NCBI RefSeq assembly: GCF_000306115.2
Contig: NZ_AKWX02000004.1
Span: 852,784 to 916,783, forward strand
Direction of reading: 5' to 3'
Source of the DNA: Leptospira wolffii serovar Khorat str. Khorat-H2
Lineage (GTDB): Bacteria; Spirochaetota; Leptospiria; Leptospirales; Leptospiraceae
Length of the DNA: 64,000 nucleotides
Shown piece by piece: positions 28,026-37,632 of this stretch. The notes under the pieces were generated by a model that was not told the origin of the DNA, ran no database searches, and saw only the letters and a list, made by a program, of their open reading frames with translations. Position 1 is the stretch's first letter; every line of letters starts with the position of its first letter. The translations under genes and the position numbers were made by a program.

Positions 28026-29366
28026 GTGTACAAAGTATCAAAGGGGAGAAATTATAATCTCCCTAAGTTCATTATTATTTTTATTTATACTCTGCTCATC
28101 CTTCTCATGGCTTTTTTTGCTGTTCCGGGCAATTCTGCTCAGACTGTAAAAAAAGACTCAGAAAGAATAACGATAGATAAGATTGTTGAGTTGGCAGAGA
28201 AGAACTCTCCGCTACTTCTTTCTCTGAATTCCGATTTAGAATCCCTGTATTTTAGAAAAAGGCAAGAAGGGATGACGCAGAATCCTGTTATCGCCGTTGA
28301 TTATGGTCAAAGAAAAGCAGCTAACGAATCAGGTTCAGAATATTCCATGCAAGTGGAACAACCTGTTTATTATCCGGGAAGGAAAGAGCTAAAACAGCTT
28401 TTAGTAGATAACGATTCAAGAATTAAAGAGGTTCAGGTTACTGAAGCAACAAATTCTGTCCGGCTTAATGCGGTTAAGTTTGCATATCGGTATTTGGCCG
28501 CCGATATAAATCGGAGTCATGTAAAAGAAAGGCTAAGAAGGCTTTCAACGATTGAAAACTATATTCGATCAAGACCATTCGTAACTCCTCAATCTAAAAC
28601 CGACTTATTCATTTTGGAGACAAGGATTCTTGCTCTCAAGAAACATTTTAACGATTTGGAATTGGAAGCTTCAAAAAATTTCGAGTCGATGAATTTCTAT
28701 CTTAGGCTGGATTCTGTTCCAGTTTTATCTCTTCCGTTTTTTAAAGATGGAATTCGTTTCGATCAGAATGAATTGGAAAAGAAAGCAGTCGATCGCAATC
28801 CTTTAATGTTAGCGGCAAAAGGTGAATTAGAAAAGGCCCGGACTGAGTTGAAGTTAGCGAACTTAGAAAAATATCCGGATTACTCCGTTGTTGGTCAGGT
28901 CGGTGAAGACCGATCGGGCGTTGCAAACCGCTACTTCGATATAGGTTTAAAATTCAGAGTCCCTGTATGGGATCGATTCCAAAATAAAGTCGGTGCTGCG
29001 GAGAAGAACCTGGATGCAAAATCTAATATCCTTCTTCAACAAGAAAACTTAATAAAGATGAATCTTAGGCAAGCTGCTTTGGACTACGAAAAATCCAAGG
29101 TAAATATTAAATTATTCGAATTATCTAAACTAAAAGAGATCGAGAGAGATTTGAATTTTGCGGATACAGAATTCTCAAGGTCGCGAATCCAAATTCTTAG
29201 TTACTTAGAATTGGAAAACCAGCTTCACGAGACATACCACGCCGTATTAACCGCTCAGCTAACGCATATGGAAGCTTTCTTGAGCCTTCTGTATATGACA
29301 AACGAGAAAGAAATTATAGGAGTATTAAAAAATGCTGAACAGACTTTTGAATACGGTTTTAAATAA
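28026..29366 (+). CDS. CzcC-like outer membrane factor (TolC family)
   Basis: 446 residues, GTG start with GGAGG. Signal segment [20 protein letters not shown]. The mature part has the two-fold helical repeats of TolC proteins: [80 protein letters not shown]. This is the outer-membrane channel of a tripartite metal pump. The last 35 bp overlap the RND gene, showing tight coupling. Composition is as AT-rich as the rest of the island. Confidence 0.85.
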   Translation: MYKVSKGRNYNLPKFIIIFIYTLLILLMAFFAVPGNSAQTVKKDSERITIDKIVELAEKNSPLLLSLNSDLESLYFRKRQEGMTQNPVIAVDYGQRKAANESGSEYSMQVEQPVYYPGRKELKQLLVDNDSRIKEVQVTEATNSVRLNAVKFAYRYLAADINRSHVKERLRRLSTIENYIRSRPFVTPQSKTDLFILETRILALKKHFNDLELEASKNFESMNFYLRLDSVPVLSLPFFKDGIRFDQNELEKKAVDRNPLMLAAKGELEKARTELKLANLEKYPDYSVVGQVGEDRSGVANRYFDIGLKFRVPVWDRFQNKVGAAEKNLDAKSNILLQQENLIKMNLRQAALDYEKSKVNIKLFELSKLKEIERDLNFADTEFSRSRIQILSYLELENQLHETYHAVLTAQLTHMEAFLSLLYMTNEKEIIGVLKNAEQTFEYGFK

Positions 29367-32300
29367 TTCAATCTTATCTATCGGGATAGTATTATTTCTT
29401 TTTATTTATTCATTCTTTAAGTTAAAAGAAGTTCCGATAGATGCGGTTCCGGACATTACGAATGTCCAAGTACTTGTTACTACTAATACAGGACCATTAG
29501 ATCCGGAAAGAGTAGAAAAGCTCGTTACCTTTCCTTTAGAAACTGAACTGATGGGATTACCCAATCTGATCGATATAAGATCTGTTTCTAAATTTGGATT
29601 ATCAAGTCTAACTTTGATCTTTAAAGAAGGCACGGATATTTATTTAGCTCGGACTTTAGCTTTAGAAAGGATTTCGAGTGCTAAGAATAAACTTCCTCCT
29701 GGAGTTTCTTCGGAAGTAGCACCTAACTCAACGGGTCTAGGTGAAATCTTCTTCTATTCTGTTCAAGCAAAGCCAGGATCTGAATTGGAGAAATTAGAAG
29801 AAGAGAAGCAATTACTATATTTAAGGACGGTTCAAGATTATATCGTTCGTCCTCAATTGAAGTCCTTGGTTCCAGGAATCGTAGAAGTAGATTCGAATGG
29901 GGGATATGAGAAAGAAATACATATAGATTTAATTCCTTCTAAGATGAGCAGTTGGGGAATTACTATAGATAAGTTAATCGCAAGTCTTTCAACTTTGGGA
30001 GAAAACTTTAGCGGTGGAATTATCTCTAAAGGGAAAGAAATTGCTATCGTCAGAACAAACGGAGTAAAGAGCCGTGTGCAAGAAATTGCAAAGATTCCTG
30101 TACAAAGGACAGCAAGTGGTGGAGCAATACGTTTATCGGATATAGCGGATGTAAATGAACATGGAAGGTTTAGGCTAGGAGGAGCAACTGCAGGTGGAAG
30201 AGAAATTGTTCTTGGAACCGCGTTAATGTTGCGAGGCGAAAATAGTTATAAAATAAACGACGACCTCAATCAAGCTGTACATAAGTTAACATTACCTCAG
30301 GACGTTGAGGTTCAAGTTTTATTAGAGAGATCTTTTCTAATAAACGCTACGATTCATACTGTTCTAAAGAATTTAGCTGAAGGAGCGATCCTTGTAATTA
30401 TTACTCTCTTCTTTATTCTAAGGAACTGGAGAGCCGCAGTCATAGTAGCTTCTATTATTCCTGGATCAATGTTATTGGCATCTCTGGGAATGAAATATTT
30501 CGGGATCTCAGCGAACTTGATGAGTTTAGGAGCAATAGATTTCGGTCTACTCGTGGATGCATCCATTGTAATTGCGGAAAGTGTTCTGTCGAGATTTGAA
30601 AAACATTCTTATTCTACTAATGCAGAAAAAAGACAGATCATATTTCAATCTTCGATCGAAGTCTTAAAGCCTGTGACTTTCGGGATTATCGTAATCATGT
30701 TAGTCTATCTTCCTATTCTAAGTTTAGATGGGATTCCAGGGAAGATGTTTCGACCAATGGCGGAGACAGTTCTTTTGGCATTGGGATTTAGTTTGATTTT
30801 AGCTATCTTCTTCCTTCCTCCGTTACTTTATTTCTTTATGAGTCCTAATAATAAAGGAGGACATGCGGAGAAAGAAAGTCGGTTCGTAACTTGGTATAGA
30901 GCTTTTCTTCCAAAAATGTTGGAACGACCTAAGATGATCGTTCTATCTTCTTTACTTTTCTTTCTTTTAACAGGGCTTTTATATACCCGCTTAGGAACTG
31001 TATTTCTACCGAAACTTACAGAAGGCGATTTAATGCTCGTGATTGTTCGAGAAGGGAATATCAGTCTCGAAGAAAGCATTAAAGAACAGAAAGAAGTAGA
31101 AAAGTTACTATTAGGATTGCCTGAAATACAAAGTGTGTTTTCGAGAATAGGGACTAGTTCCGTTGCAAATGATCCAATGGGGCCGTTTAATGCAGATACT
31201 TTCATTATTTTAAAAAAGGAATCTTTACCTGATCTATTGAAAACAGAGAAGTGGGAAGCATTCTTAGATAAGATACATACAACTGTATCAGAACGATTTC
31301 CGGAATCAGAATTAACTTTAAGCCAACCCCTCGAGGCAAGATTCAATGAGTTAATGGAAGGAAGCAGGGCGGATATAAGTGTTAGGATTCTAGGTAAGGA
31401 TCTAAATGTTTTATTCGAATTGCAAGAATCCTTGAAGAATACTTTAGAAAATATAAAGGGAGCTGAAGAAGTCGAATTAGATCCTATCATGGCTCTTCGA
31501 AAAGCTAAAGTAATCGATATCGTTCCTGATCTTGTTAAATTAAATTATTATGATGTTCCTTTACCATCTTTGAATACCTCCGTTGAGGCTGCCATGAGCG
31601 GTTTTGAAGTGGGTGGTTATTACGAAGAAGAACTAAGATTTCCGATAAAGATGTGGCTTTCAGAAGAGTTTCGTAATCGTGAATCTGAGATCGCTAATAT
31701 TAACGTAGGAACGGAAGACGGTGGAATGATTCCAATTAGATTGATGTCATCTATTGAAAAGACAGAAAGGGTGATGACAATTTCAAGGAATCAGGCTAGG
31801 CGTTTCGTTGCGGTCTCGGTAAATTTAAGAGGTAGAGATTTGGAAAGCTTTTACGAGGAGGCTAAGGAGAAGGTCGGCTCTTTACAAATACCTCAAGGAT
31901 ATTCTGTATTTTGGGGAGGACAAATAAAGAATTTGGAAAGTGCGAAAACCAAACTTTTGGTCATCATTCCCTCAACGCTCTTTATGATATTTGTCGTTTT
32001 ATATATGGGGCTTGGATCTTTCCGGCAAGCTGTCCTTGTATTCTTCTGTGTGCCGTTTGCTTTAACTGGAGGGATATGGTTTTTATTCTTCCGAGGTATG
32101 GATTTAAGTGTCTCGGCATATGTCGGTTTTATCGCCTTATCAGGCATTGCTGTGTTAAACGGGTTGGTGAAATTAGATACAATTCATAGGTTAAGAGAGA
32201 ATCCAAAAGTAACAGTCAAAGATGCTGTTATGGAAGGAGCTACAAGTAGGATAAGACCGGTAATTATGACTGCACTAGTTGCATCTTTTGGATTCTTGCC

Positions 32301-32436
32301 AATGGCTTTCGGTTCAGGACTTGGTTCAGAGGTGCAAAAACCTTTGGCAACGGTAGTGATCGGAGGAATCGTTTCTTCTACAATCTTAACATTAATTATA
32401 TTACCTGTATTTTACTATTGGTTAGAGAAGGAATAG
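29332..32436 (+). CDS. CzcA-type heavy-metal RND efflux pump
   Basis: 1034 residues, full length. Family landmarks are the N-terminal [20 protein letters not shown] segments around 340-490 and 865-1030, and the periplasmic porter domain. TM4 carries D403, D409 and E416 in [15 protein letters not shown], the proton-relay arrangement of the divalent (Zn/Co/Cd/Ni) CzcA group rather than the Cu/Ag group. It expels metal from the periplasm through the CzcC-like channel. No adaptor (CzcB) gene is present nearby. The ATG is inside the 3' end of the channel gene. Confidence 0.92.
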   Translation: MLNRLLNTVLNNSILSIGIVLFLFIYSFFKLKEVPIDAVPDITNVQVLVTTNTGPLDPERVEKLVTFPLETELMGLPNLIDIRSVSKFGLSSLTLIFKEGTDIYLARTLALERISSAKNKLPPGVSSEVAPNSTGLGEIFFYSVQAKPGSELEKLEEEKQLLYLRTVQDYIVRPQLKSLVPGIVEVDSNGGYEKEIHIDLIPSKMSSWGITIDKLIASLSTLGENFSGGIISKGKEIAIVRTNGVKSRVQEIAKIPVQRTASGGAIRLSDIADVNEHGRFRLGGATAGGREIVLGTALMLRGENSYKINDDLNQAVHKLTLPQDVEVQVLLERSFLINATIHTVLKNLAEGAILVIITLFFILRNWRAAVIVASIIPGSMLLASLGMKYFGISANLMSLGAIDFGLLVDASIVIAESVLSRFEKHSYSTNAEKRQIIFQSSIEVLKPVTFGIIVIMLVYLPILSLDGIPGKMFRPMAETVLLALGFSLILAIFFLPPLLYFFMSPNNKGGHAEKESRFVTWYRAFLPKMLERPKMIVLSSLLFFLLTGLLYTRLGTVFLPKLTEGDLMLVIVREGNISLEESIKEQKEVEKLLLGLPEIQSVFSRIGTSSVANDPMGPFNADTFIILKKESLPDLLKTEKWEAFLDKIHTTVSERFPESELTLSQPLEARFNELMEGSRADISVRILGKDLNVLFELQESLKNTLENIKGAEEVELDPIMALRKAKVIDIVPDLVKLNYYDVPLPSLNTSVEAAMSGFEVGGYYEEELRFPIKMWLSEEFRNRESEIANINVGTEDGGMIPIRLMSSIEKTERVMTISRNQARRFVAVSVNLRGRDLESFYEEAKEKVGSLQIPQGYSVFWGGQIKNLESAKTKLLVIIPSTLFMIFVVLYMGLGSFRQAVLVFFCVPFALTGGIWFLFFRGMDLSVSAYVGFIALSGIAVLNGLVKLDTIHRLRENPKVTVKDAVMEGATSRIRPVIMTALVASFGFLPMAFGSGLGSEVQKPLATVVIGGIVSSTILTLIILPVFYYWLEKE

Positions 32437-32495
32437 TATGGATTCTTTAAATACTTTTATATTTAGAAATTTGAATATAGTTAAGGAATTATAAG

Positions 32496-34475
32496 ATGGG
32501 AAAGAAGATTGAAATAAAGGAAAACGAAAAAGCAGATGACTGTTGTTCATCTGCTCCATCTTCAGTAGTAAAAAATGAAGAGAATTCCCTTAAGAATAAG
32601 AGGGAGGAGGACAGTTCTTTCCGGATCTTTCTACCGGTAGTTTTCTCTTTTATACTTATGGGCATCGGAATTGTATTCGATTCTTACTTTCCTGAAATGT
32701 TTTTAAAGGGTTGGGGTAGGTTTGCTTTCTATGCGCTTGCCTACTTACCAGTCGGATTACCAGTTCTTAAGGAAGCATATGAAAACTTGATTAAAGGAGA
32801 AGTTTTTACCGAATTTCTTCTGATGGGTATCGCAACTATTGGAGCATTCTATCTGGGTGAATATCCGGAAGGGGTCGCTGTAATGTTATTTTATTCAGTA
32901 GGAGAGATTTTTCAAAATTTATCAGTACAAAGAGCAAAACTTAATATTAAGAATCTATTAGACCAAAGACCTGATAGAGTTCTAATCGTGAAAGGTAAAG
33001 ATTACTTTGAGAGAAATGCTACTGAAGCATTGATCGGTGAAGTGCTTCAGTTAAAGCCAGGGGAAAAACTGGCTTTAGATGGAGAACTTTTATCAGAGTC
33101 GGCAAGTTTTAATACGGCAGCCTTAACCGGAGAAAGTAAGCCTGATACAAAATATAAAGGTGAGTCGGTTCTTGCGGGAATGATTAATTTAACTTCGGTA
33201 ATAGAAGTTAAAATAACCACAGCCTATCAGGACAGTAAGTTATCTAAAATTTTGACATTAATGGAAGAGGCTGCCTCGCAAAAAGCTCCGACAGAAAAAT
33301 TCATTCGTAAATTCGCTAAGATTTACACCCCGATCGTTGTGTTTCTTGCGATGGGAATTTGCGGAGGTCCTTATTTCTTTTTAGAGAATTACATATTCAG
33401 TGATTGGTTTTATAGAGCCTTAGTCTTTTTGGTGATTTCATGTCCTTGCGCCTTAGTCATATCAATTCCACTCGGATATTTTGGGGGGATTGGTGCTGCA
33501 TCCAGAAATGGTATATTAGTTAAAGGATCTAATTATTTGGATGTTATGGCCTCCGTTCAAAACGTTGTAATGGATAAGACAGGGACCTTGACGGAAGGCG
33601 TATTCGAAGTTCAGGAGGCAGTTATTCGATCCGGATTTGGAAGAAAAATTGTCTTAGATTATGTAAACTTAATAGAGAGTAAGTCTACTCATCCTGTCGC
33701 AACCGCTATTCACAAATATGTAGGGAATTTGAATAAGGATTTGGAATTAAGCAATACCGAAGAAATACCTGGCTTCGGAATGAAGGCGAAAATAGGTGGA
33801 AGTGAAGTTTTAGTTGGAAATTTCAAATTATTAGATCGGAATAGAATCGAATACGACGTTGACCCTACGATCTTTACTAGTACCATAATCGCAATATCGA
33901 TAAACGGAATATTTGCGGGTTATTTAACCATAGCAGATAAAATCAAAGAAGACTCTAGTAAGGCGATAAATGAATTACATCAAATGAATATTGGAACTAT
34001 GATCCTAAGTGGTGATAAGATTTCCGTTGTTCGTTCAGTTGCGGAATCGATTGGTGTTAAGAATTTTTTCGGAGATCTTTTGCCGGAAAACAAGGTTGAA
34101 AAAGTAAAAGAAATAAAAGCTAAGATGGAGTCTGTTGCATTTGTTGGGGATGGTGTAAATGATGCGCCAGTCGCCGCGGCGAGTGATGTTGGGATCGCAA
34201 TGGGTGGACTTGGAAGTGATGCTACAATTGAAATTTCGGATATCGTAATACAGGACGATAAACCAACCAAGATCCCGATGATGATTCGGATAGGTAGGGA
34301 AACTAGAAAGATAGTTTGGCAGAATATAGCTCTCACCTTTGCCATCAAGGTTATAGTATTGATTCTGGGAGCAGGAGGGCTTGCAACTATGTGGGAAGCA
34401 GTCTTTGCGGATGTTGGAGTTTCTTTCTTAGCGATTCTTAATTCTATTCGGATTCAGAGAAAAAGCTTCTCCTGA
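32496..34475 (+). CDS. P1B-type metal ATPase (Zn/Cd/Pb group)
   Basis: 659 residues. Cytoplasmic N-terminus without an HMA domain but with a Cys pair (DDCCSSAP). Metal site in TM6 is C316-P-C318 (ISCPCALVIS). The phosphorylated Asp is D360 in DKTGTLTEG, and the hinge is GDGVNDAP. TM8 has D639 in MWEAVFADVGVS, the acidic residue characteristic of ZntA/CadA. Actuator motif LTGESKPD. It exports Zn/Cd/Pb from cytoplasm to periplasm, from where the RND pump could complete export. It lies 59 bp after the CzcA-like gene, in one operon. Confidence 0.92.
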   Translation: MGKKIEIKENEKADDCCSSAPSSVVKNEENSLKNKREEDSSFRIFLPVVFSFILMGIGIVFDSYFPEMFLKGWGRFAFYALAYLPVGLPVLKEAYENLIKGEVFTEFLLMGIATIGAFYLGEYPEGVAVMLFYSVGEIFQNLSVQRAKLNIKNLLDQRPDRVLIVKGKDYFERNATEALIGEVLQLKPGEKLALDGELLSESASFNTAALTGESKPDTKYKGESVLAGMINLTSVIEVKITTAYQDSKLSKILTLMEEAASQKAPTEKFIRKFAKIYTPIVVFLAMGICGGPYFFLENYIFSDWFYRALVFLVISCPCALVISIPLGYFGGIGAASRNGILVKGSNYLDVMASVQNVVMDKTGTLTEGVFEVQEAVIRSGFGRKIVLDYVNLIESKSTHPVATAIHKYVGNLNKDLELSNTEEIPGFGMKAKIGGSEVLVGNFKLLDRNRIEYDVDPTIFTSTIIAISINGIFAGYLTIADKIKEDSSKAINELHQMNIGTMILSGDKISVVRSVAESIGVKNFFGDLLPENKVEKVKEIKAKMESVAFVGDGVNDAPVAAASDVGIAMGGLGSDATIEISDIVIQDDKPTKIPMMIRIGRETRKIVWQNIALTFAIKVIVLILGAGGLATMWEAVFADVGVSFLAILNSIRIQRKSFS

Positions 34476-34499
34476 ATTGGCAAATTTTGCTTTTCAAGA

Positions 34500-34553
34500 C
34501 TGTCGATAGAATTTGCGGATTGGGAGTCTGAAATCGCCGAGATTAACATAGGT
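34500..34553 (+). pseudogene. 18-codon CzcA-like remnant at island edge
   Basis: The frame reads LSIEFADWESEIAEINIG. It aligns with the pump at 31663-31716 ([18 protein letters not shown]) at 12 of 18 positions, in the same order and spacing. The frame has a stop shortly upstream (34473-34475) and changes to Rhs-tail sequence straight after. It looks like the scar of a second, diverged RND gene removed by recombination. Short length limits certainty. Confidence 0.5.
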
Positions 34554-34559
34554 GTGCTA

Positions 34560-35156
34560 CTAATAACCCTGAGCTGCGTCTTTGCCGATGATAGACGCCA
34601 AAGCGCCTTCCTTATTTAGTAACGGAATTAAAACAAAAATGAGTTCAAGAGTATCATTCACTTTCTGAACAATATCTCTCACTCCAGAGCAATTATGCTT
34701 ATACAATTCGTATCTCTGCCCGCATAGACCGGTAAATTCCATTGCGCTACAGAATCCGGATTTCATAAGGAGATCAGTATTAACATTATCTTTCACCCAA
34801 TTTCTAATTTTTTCCGACCCTACTATTCGTCCAAGTTCTCTATTTTCAAGTTTTCTCCACCGATCATGCGATATGAAGAATGATCTTTCGAGCCAATTCC
34901 CAAATTCACGATTCTCGAAACGACGCAAGCGATCATGAGAGACAAAAGTAGCTCTTTGAATTGATTTACCAATATTTAAATTCGCCACTCCATGAGGCCC
35001 GAAATCCTTTCCCATAGCATGGCCTGTGATTCTGCCGACATAATCCGTTTTCGGAATTCTCAACTCAAATTCAGAATTTTCCACTGAAAATTCATAATCC
35101 ATCTTTAGATTCATATCGCGAACATCCATCCCGACAAGATGGACATCTATGTCCAA
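34560..35156 (-). CDS. orphan Rhs C-terminal tail fused to a lipoprotein remnant
   Basis: 198 residues from a TTG. The first about 40 residues (DIDVHLVGMDVRDMNLKMDY) are the continuation of the disrupted lipoprotein just upstream. Then comes the Rhs anchor RITGHAMGKDFGPHGVAN and a tail almost identical for about 80 residues to the tail of the complete Rhs gene (251-bp direct repeat). It diverges after NWVKDN into a Cys-containing hydrophobic end (SGVRDIVQKVNDTLELIFVL) closing with GALASIIGKDAAQGY. It lacks any Rhs core and is probably a silent tip donor. The stop lies 6 bp from the CzcA remnant. Confidence 0.65.
   Translation of the reverse strand: MDIDVHLVGMDVRDMNLKMDYEFSVENSEFELRIPKTDYVGRITGHAMGKDFGPHGVANLNIGKSIQRATFVSHDRLRRFENREFGNWLERSFFISHDRWRKLENRELGRIVGSEKIRNWVKDNVNTDLLMKSGFCSAMEFTGLCGQRYELYKHNCSGVRDIVQKVNDTLELIFVLIPLLNKEGALASIIGKDAAQGY
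34784..35034. repeat. 251-bp direct repeat, distal copy (partner 39874-40124)
   Basis: Without gaps, this segment matches 39874-40124 at a fixed offset of 5090 bp, with two base differences seen (one near position 34791, one near 34927). It encodes the anchor RITGHAMGKDFGPHGVAN and the following helical region of the Rhs tail. Recombination between the copies would replace the tip of the complete Rhs gene and delete the 5.1 kb between. Confidence 0.85.
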
Positions 35157-35317
35157 CCATCTACCGAGGTCAAAATAAAGAGATCGATTCCAAGTTCGCT
35201 CGAGATCTCATTTTTCCCTTGCAACGATATCACTCTTTCACTTTCCCGATGGTGACAAGCGAGAGATAGAGAGATAGCAAAAAGAAGAGAACCGATTCTT
35301 AGGAAATTTCTAGTCAT
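35147..35317 (-). pseudogene. frameshifted lipoprotein remnant
   Basis: ATG at 35317 opens a good lipoprotein signal (GSLLFAISLSLACHHRESER, Cys about 21). The frame stops at TAG (35147-35149) after 56 residues. Another frame from 35212 onward reads more like protein (ERTWNRSLYFDLGRWLDIDV) and runs into the orphan tail ORF. A one- or two-base change near the A5 run at about 35211-35215 would explain it. It thus looks like a lipoprotein broken and then fused to an Rhs tail. Confidence 0.5.
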
Positions 35318-35476
35318 ATAATATAAAATTTAATCGATACAAAATCTAAATGGAAGAGCCGTTCCCCGGACATCTTTGCGCTATCTAAGCGTTCATTTCG
35401 ACTTTAACTATAGCCTTACACAAAAAGACAGCCGCATATATGATTTTCCGAATACTAAATGAAACATTAAGTTCTC

Positions 35477-35734
35477 TTAAAGGCATTTACTTATATATTT
35501 CAAAAGATAGGAATTAAGAGCATCTTGCCGACTTCGCCTCTCCTCTTCAGTTGCGGAAGCATCAACAAACCCAGAAAGCGCTACGATCTGAACGCTAAGG
35601 GCAGGGCAAGAATCTGCCAACTTCCCCCCAACGTCGCCATTACACAACATATTCGAGGAAGCTACAAATAGAACTAAGCTTGCTCTCACTATTCTTGCTT
35701 TAGTTGCATAGAAAATTAGGACTTTAGAAAGCAT
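35477..35734 (-). CDS. small lipoprotein, candidate immunity protein
   Basis: 85 residues, ATG with a strong GGAGGGG. The signal segment ends near SNMLC (Cys about 31). The mature part is short (NGDVGGKLADSCPALSVQIV, ending DALNSYLLKYISKCL). It is homologous to the frameshifted copy at 38527-38761. It follows an orphan Rhs tail by 12 bp, the position expected for a cognate immunity protein. Secretion to the envelope implies that the matching toxin acts there. Function is inferred from position only. Confidence 0.6.
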   Translation of the reverse strand: MLSKVLIFYATKARIVRASLVLFVASSNMLCNGDVGGKLADSCPALSVQIVALSGFVDASATEEERRSRQDALNSYLLKYISKCL

Positions 35735-35746
35735 TTCCCCTCCAAT

Positions 35747-36295
35747 CTACAAAGAATTTCTCAACTTTTGCAAACCAATATAGTATAAATAGAATTTATA
35801 CCCAACATAAATGCTGCCTCCATGCGAACTGCCTACAAAAACTTTTACTATATCGTTAGATATTATCCCGGCCACATAGTTTGCTGCCGAAGGAGCCAAG
35901 AAATGCAAAAATAGGAAATTGGAAAATTCATTTTGCATTCTCTCTTTATCTTCTTCCGTAAGATTTCCATTGTTATAAAAATATGCATTAAGATAGATTT
36001 CCTTTAAAGAATCGATCATATTTTTCTTTGCATTTTCTCTTATTCCGTCTTTCACCTCATTTTTAATAATAGGCTTTAACCACCCATTCGGCGAAAGCCT
36101 ATCACCCGCCCAACCGGCAAGTCCAGACTTCCCTAATGTATGATCAAGAAAGCTACCGACGCTACCTTTGATCTTCAATCTTCCTGAACCTAAGGTTGTG
36201 AATTGGTTTAGGCTGAAATTCGCCACTCCATGAGGCCCGAAATCCTTTCCCATAGCATGGCCTGTGATTCTGTTGAACATATGCGTCGGAGCCAA
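35747..36295 (-). CDS. orphan Rhs C-terminal tail 2
   Basis: 182 residues, TTG start. After five residues it begins with the same anchor as the complete Rhs gene (HMFNRITGHAMGKDFG, then PHGVAN), identical at base level over 36218-36283. It then diverges fully into its own tip: LGSGRLKIKGSVGSFLDHTL, LKEIYLNAYFYNNGNLTEED, FLFLHFLAPSAANYVAGIIS, IYVGYKFYLYYIGLQKLRNS. Hydrophobic helices suggest a membrane-active rather than nuclease toxin, which would fit lipoprotein immunity genes. No catalytic motif is recognised. Confidence 0.65.
   Translation of the reverse strand: MAPTHMFNRITGHAMGKDFGPHGVANFSLNQFTTLGSGRLKIKGSVGSFLDHTLGKSGLAGWAGDRLSPNGWLKPIIKNEVKDGIRENAKKNMIDSLKEIYLNAYFYNNGNLTEEDKERMQNEFSNFLFLHFLAPSAANYVAGIISNDIVKVFVGSSHGGSIYVGYKFYLYYIGLQKLRNSL
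36218..36283. repeat. third copy of the Rhs anchor sequence
   Basis: The 66 bases encoding the anchor match those at 40070-40135, and 55 of them match 34980-35034. Homology ends abruptly on both sides. This is the shared recombination handle of the displaced tails. Confidence 0.85.
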
Positions 36296-36304
36296 AATTA
36301 TATT

Positions 36305-37039
36305 CTATCTTAAAATCACATTATCTTTACCTAAATCTGCAAACAGACGATTGAAAGTCTCCTCTAATAGCGAGTAATATATTCCCGAGTATAAGTAGTC
36401 CGACTCTACCGCCCCTATAGACTCTCGCCTAAATGCAGGGTAAATGCCTTGGTACGCCTTATATTTAGGATAATAATTGTAGGTATATTTCTTATCTTTG
36501 TAAGATATATCGTATTCAACCTCGATTTGGCCTTCCGTTTCAAGCGGAACAGTTCCAAGTGTAAGGTAATGAAAGAAAACTTTGATTTGGCATAGCGATA
36601 GCCCGTAAGAAGCTTTCGGTAAATACATAGGGTGCATCGGATCTCCAGAGGATCCTCCGGAACAATTGAAATATTCGTAGGTAGATCTTGCGTAGACCGA
36701 TACGGATACATCCATTACATTTCCGTCGTATTCAACCCTTAATCCATTCTCAGTATTAAGGTTTAATAATTTCTTTTCCAAACGTTCCTTTGCCGATCGA
36801 ATAGCCGTATAATGCTCCTGACCTTTGTTAAAAAACAAAGAACCGCCTTGATCGGTATTTTCGTAAATTCCTCCGAAATAAATCTTCCCCGGAACAATCC
36901 GCATTATTACTTTACTATTTTTCGAAATACCGTTTGTTGAAATTTCCTTCGGAAGAAGGTAGCTACAGCCGATCGCGTTAAGACAAAATACAGATAGAGA
37001 AATTATGCCCAGTGGTATGATTCGATAGCCCGATTTCAT
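36305..37039 (-). CDS. lipoprotein, candidate immunity protein
   Basis: 244 residues, ATG preceded by GGGGAG. Lipobox LNAIGC (Cys about 25). A mainly beta domain follows (KVIMRIVPGKIYFGGIYENT, GNVMDVSVSVYARSTYEYF). The C-terminus has VPLETEGQIEVEYDISYKDK and ends LFADLGKDNVILR. The pattern VPL-x-I-x-V-x-Y and the LFADL ending recur in the next lipoprotein upstream, so the two may be distant paralogues. It overlaps that gene by 4 bp and lies 10 bp ahead of orphan tail 2. Confidence 0.6.
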   Translation of the reverse strand: MKSGYRIIPLGIISLSVFCLNAIGCSYLLPKEISTNGISKNSKVIMRIVPGKIYFGGIYENTDQGGSLFFNKGQEHYTAIRSAKERLEKKLLNLNTENGLRVEYDGNVMDVSVSVYARSTYEYFNCSGGSSGDPMHPMYLPKASYGLSLCQIKVFFHYLTLGTVPLETEGQIEVEYDISYKDKKYTYNYYPKYKAYQGIYPAFRRESIGAVESDYLYSGIYYSLLEETFNRLFADLGKDNVILR

Positions 37040-37599
37040 TTCTCCCCTCCATTAGCAAGATCGGCCAGAAATAATTCTACGGAATCGGCAATTCTATGCG
37101 CCGGATAATTTTCATATCTATCAAAAAAGGATCCAATGACGGAAATCGGAGCAAGAAAGATGCTGTAATAAATTCCATAATCCATTGCGTAAGAAAATTC
37201 CTTTTTATCCGGGGCATCCGGAATTATATACTTGATTTGGATCCTATGCTGAAACCAAAGAGGAACGATGTGAAGGGTTAATGTACTAAGATTCACCCAA
37301 TTGTTAGAGGGCTTTTCTATTTCCGAATAAATTTGAATCTCGACATGAATGGTCTTTCTCTTAGAAGATTTCCGATTGATTGATTCTATCTTTTCTTCTA
37401 AAGTCTCCTTGATCTGTTTATAATACGGATACTGATCCATATGCTCAACGGGAAAAGTTCGTCCTTCGGTTGTGAAGGAACGAATCCCGTATTCCATATA
37501 GACATCCTCCGAATAACCCCCTTGGACAAAATTGCTTTTCGGAAAGTATAAGCAATTTACCAAGAATATCGAAATGAGTAGAAATAATTTAAACCCCAA
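37036..37599 (-). CDS. lipoprotein, candidate immunity protein
   Basis: 187 residues, signal ending IFLVNC (Cys about 16). The mature part has KRKTIHVEIQIYSEIEK, LTLHIVPLWFQHRIQIKYII and a C-terminal helix (RIADSVELFLADLANGGEK). It overlaps the downstream lipoprotein gene by 4 bp (ATGA), so the two are coupled. The shared VPL...Y.I and LFLADL motifs suggest that the pair arose by duplication. No function beyond lipidation can be assigned. Confidence 0.6.
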   Translation of the reverse strand: MGFKLFLLISIFLVNCLYFPKSNFVQGGYSEDVYMEYGIRSFTTEGRTFPVEHMDQYPYYKQIKETLEEKIESINRKSSKRKTIHVEIQIYSEIEKPSNNWVNLSTLTLHIVPLWFQHRIQIKYIIPDAPDKKEFSYAMDYGIYYSIFLAPISVIGSFFDRYENYPAHRIADSVELFLADLANGGEK

Positions 37600-37632
37600 G
37601 ATAAAACCCGCCGTTGCTTATAAAATCATTCG

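Noticed and set aside
29406..31490. Minus-strand frames within the CzcA-like gene
   Set aside because: Shadows of a complete, conserved RND pump.
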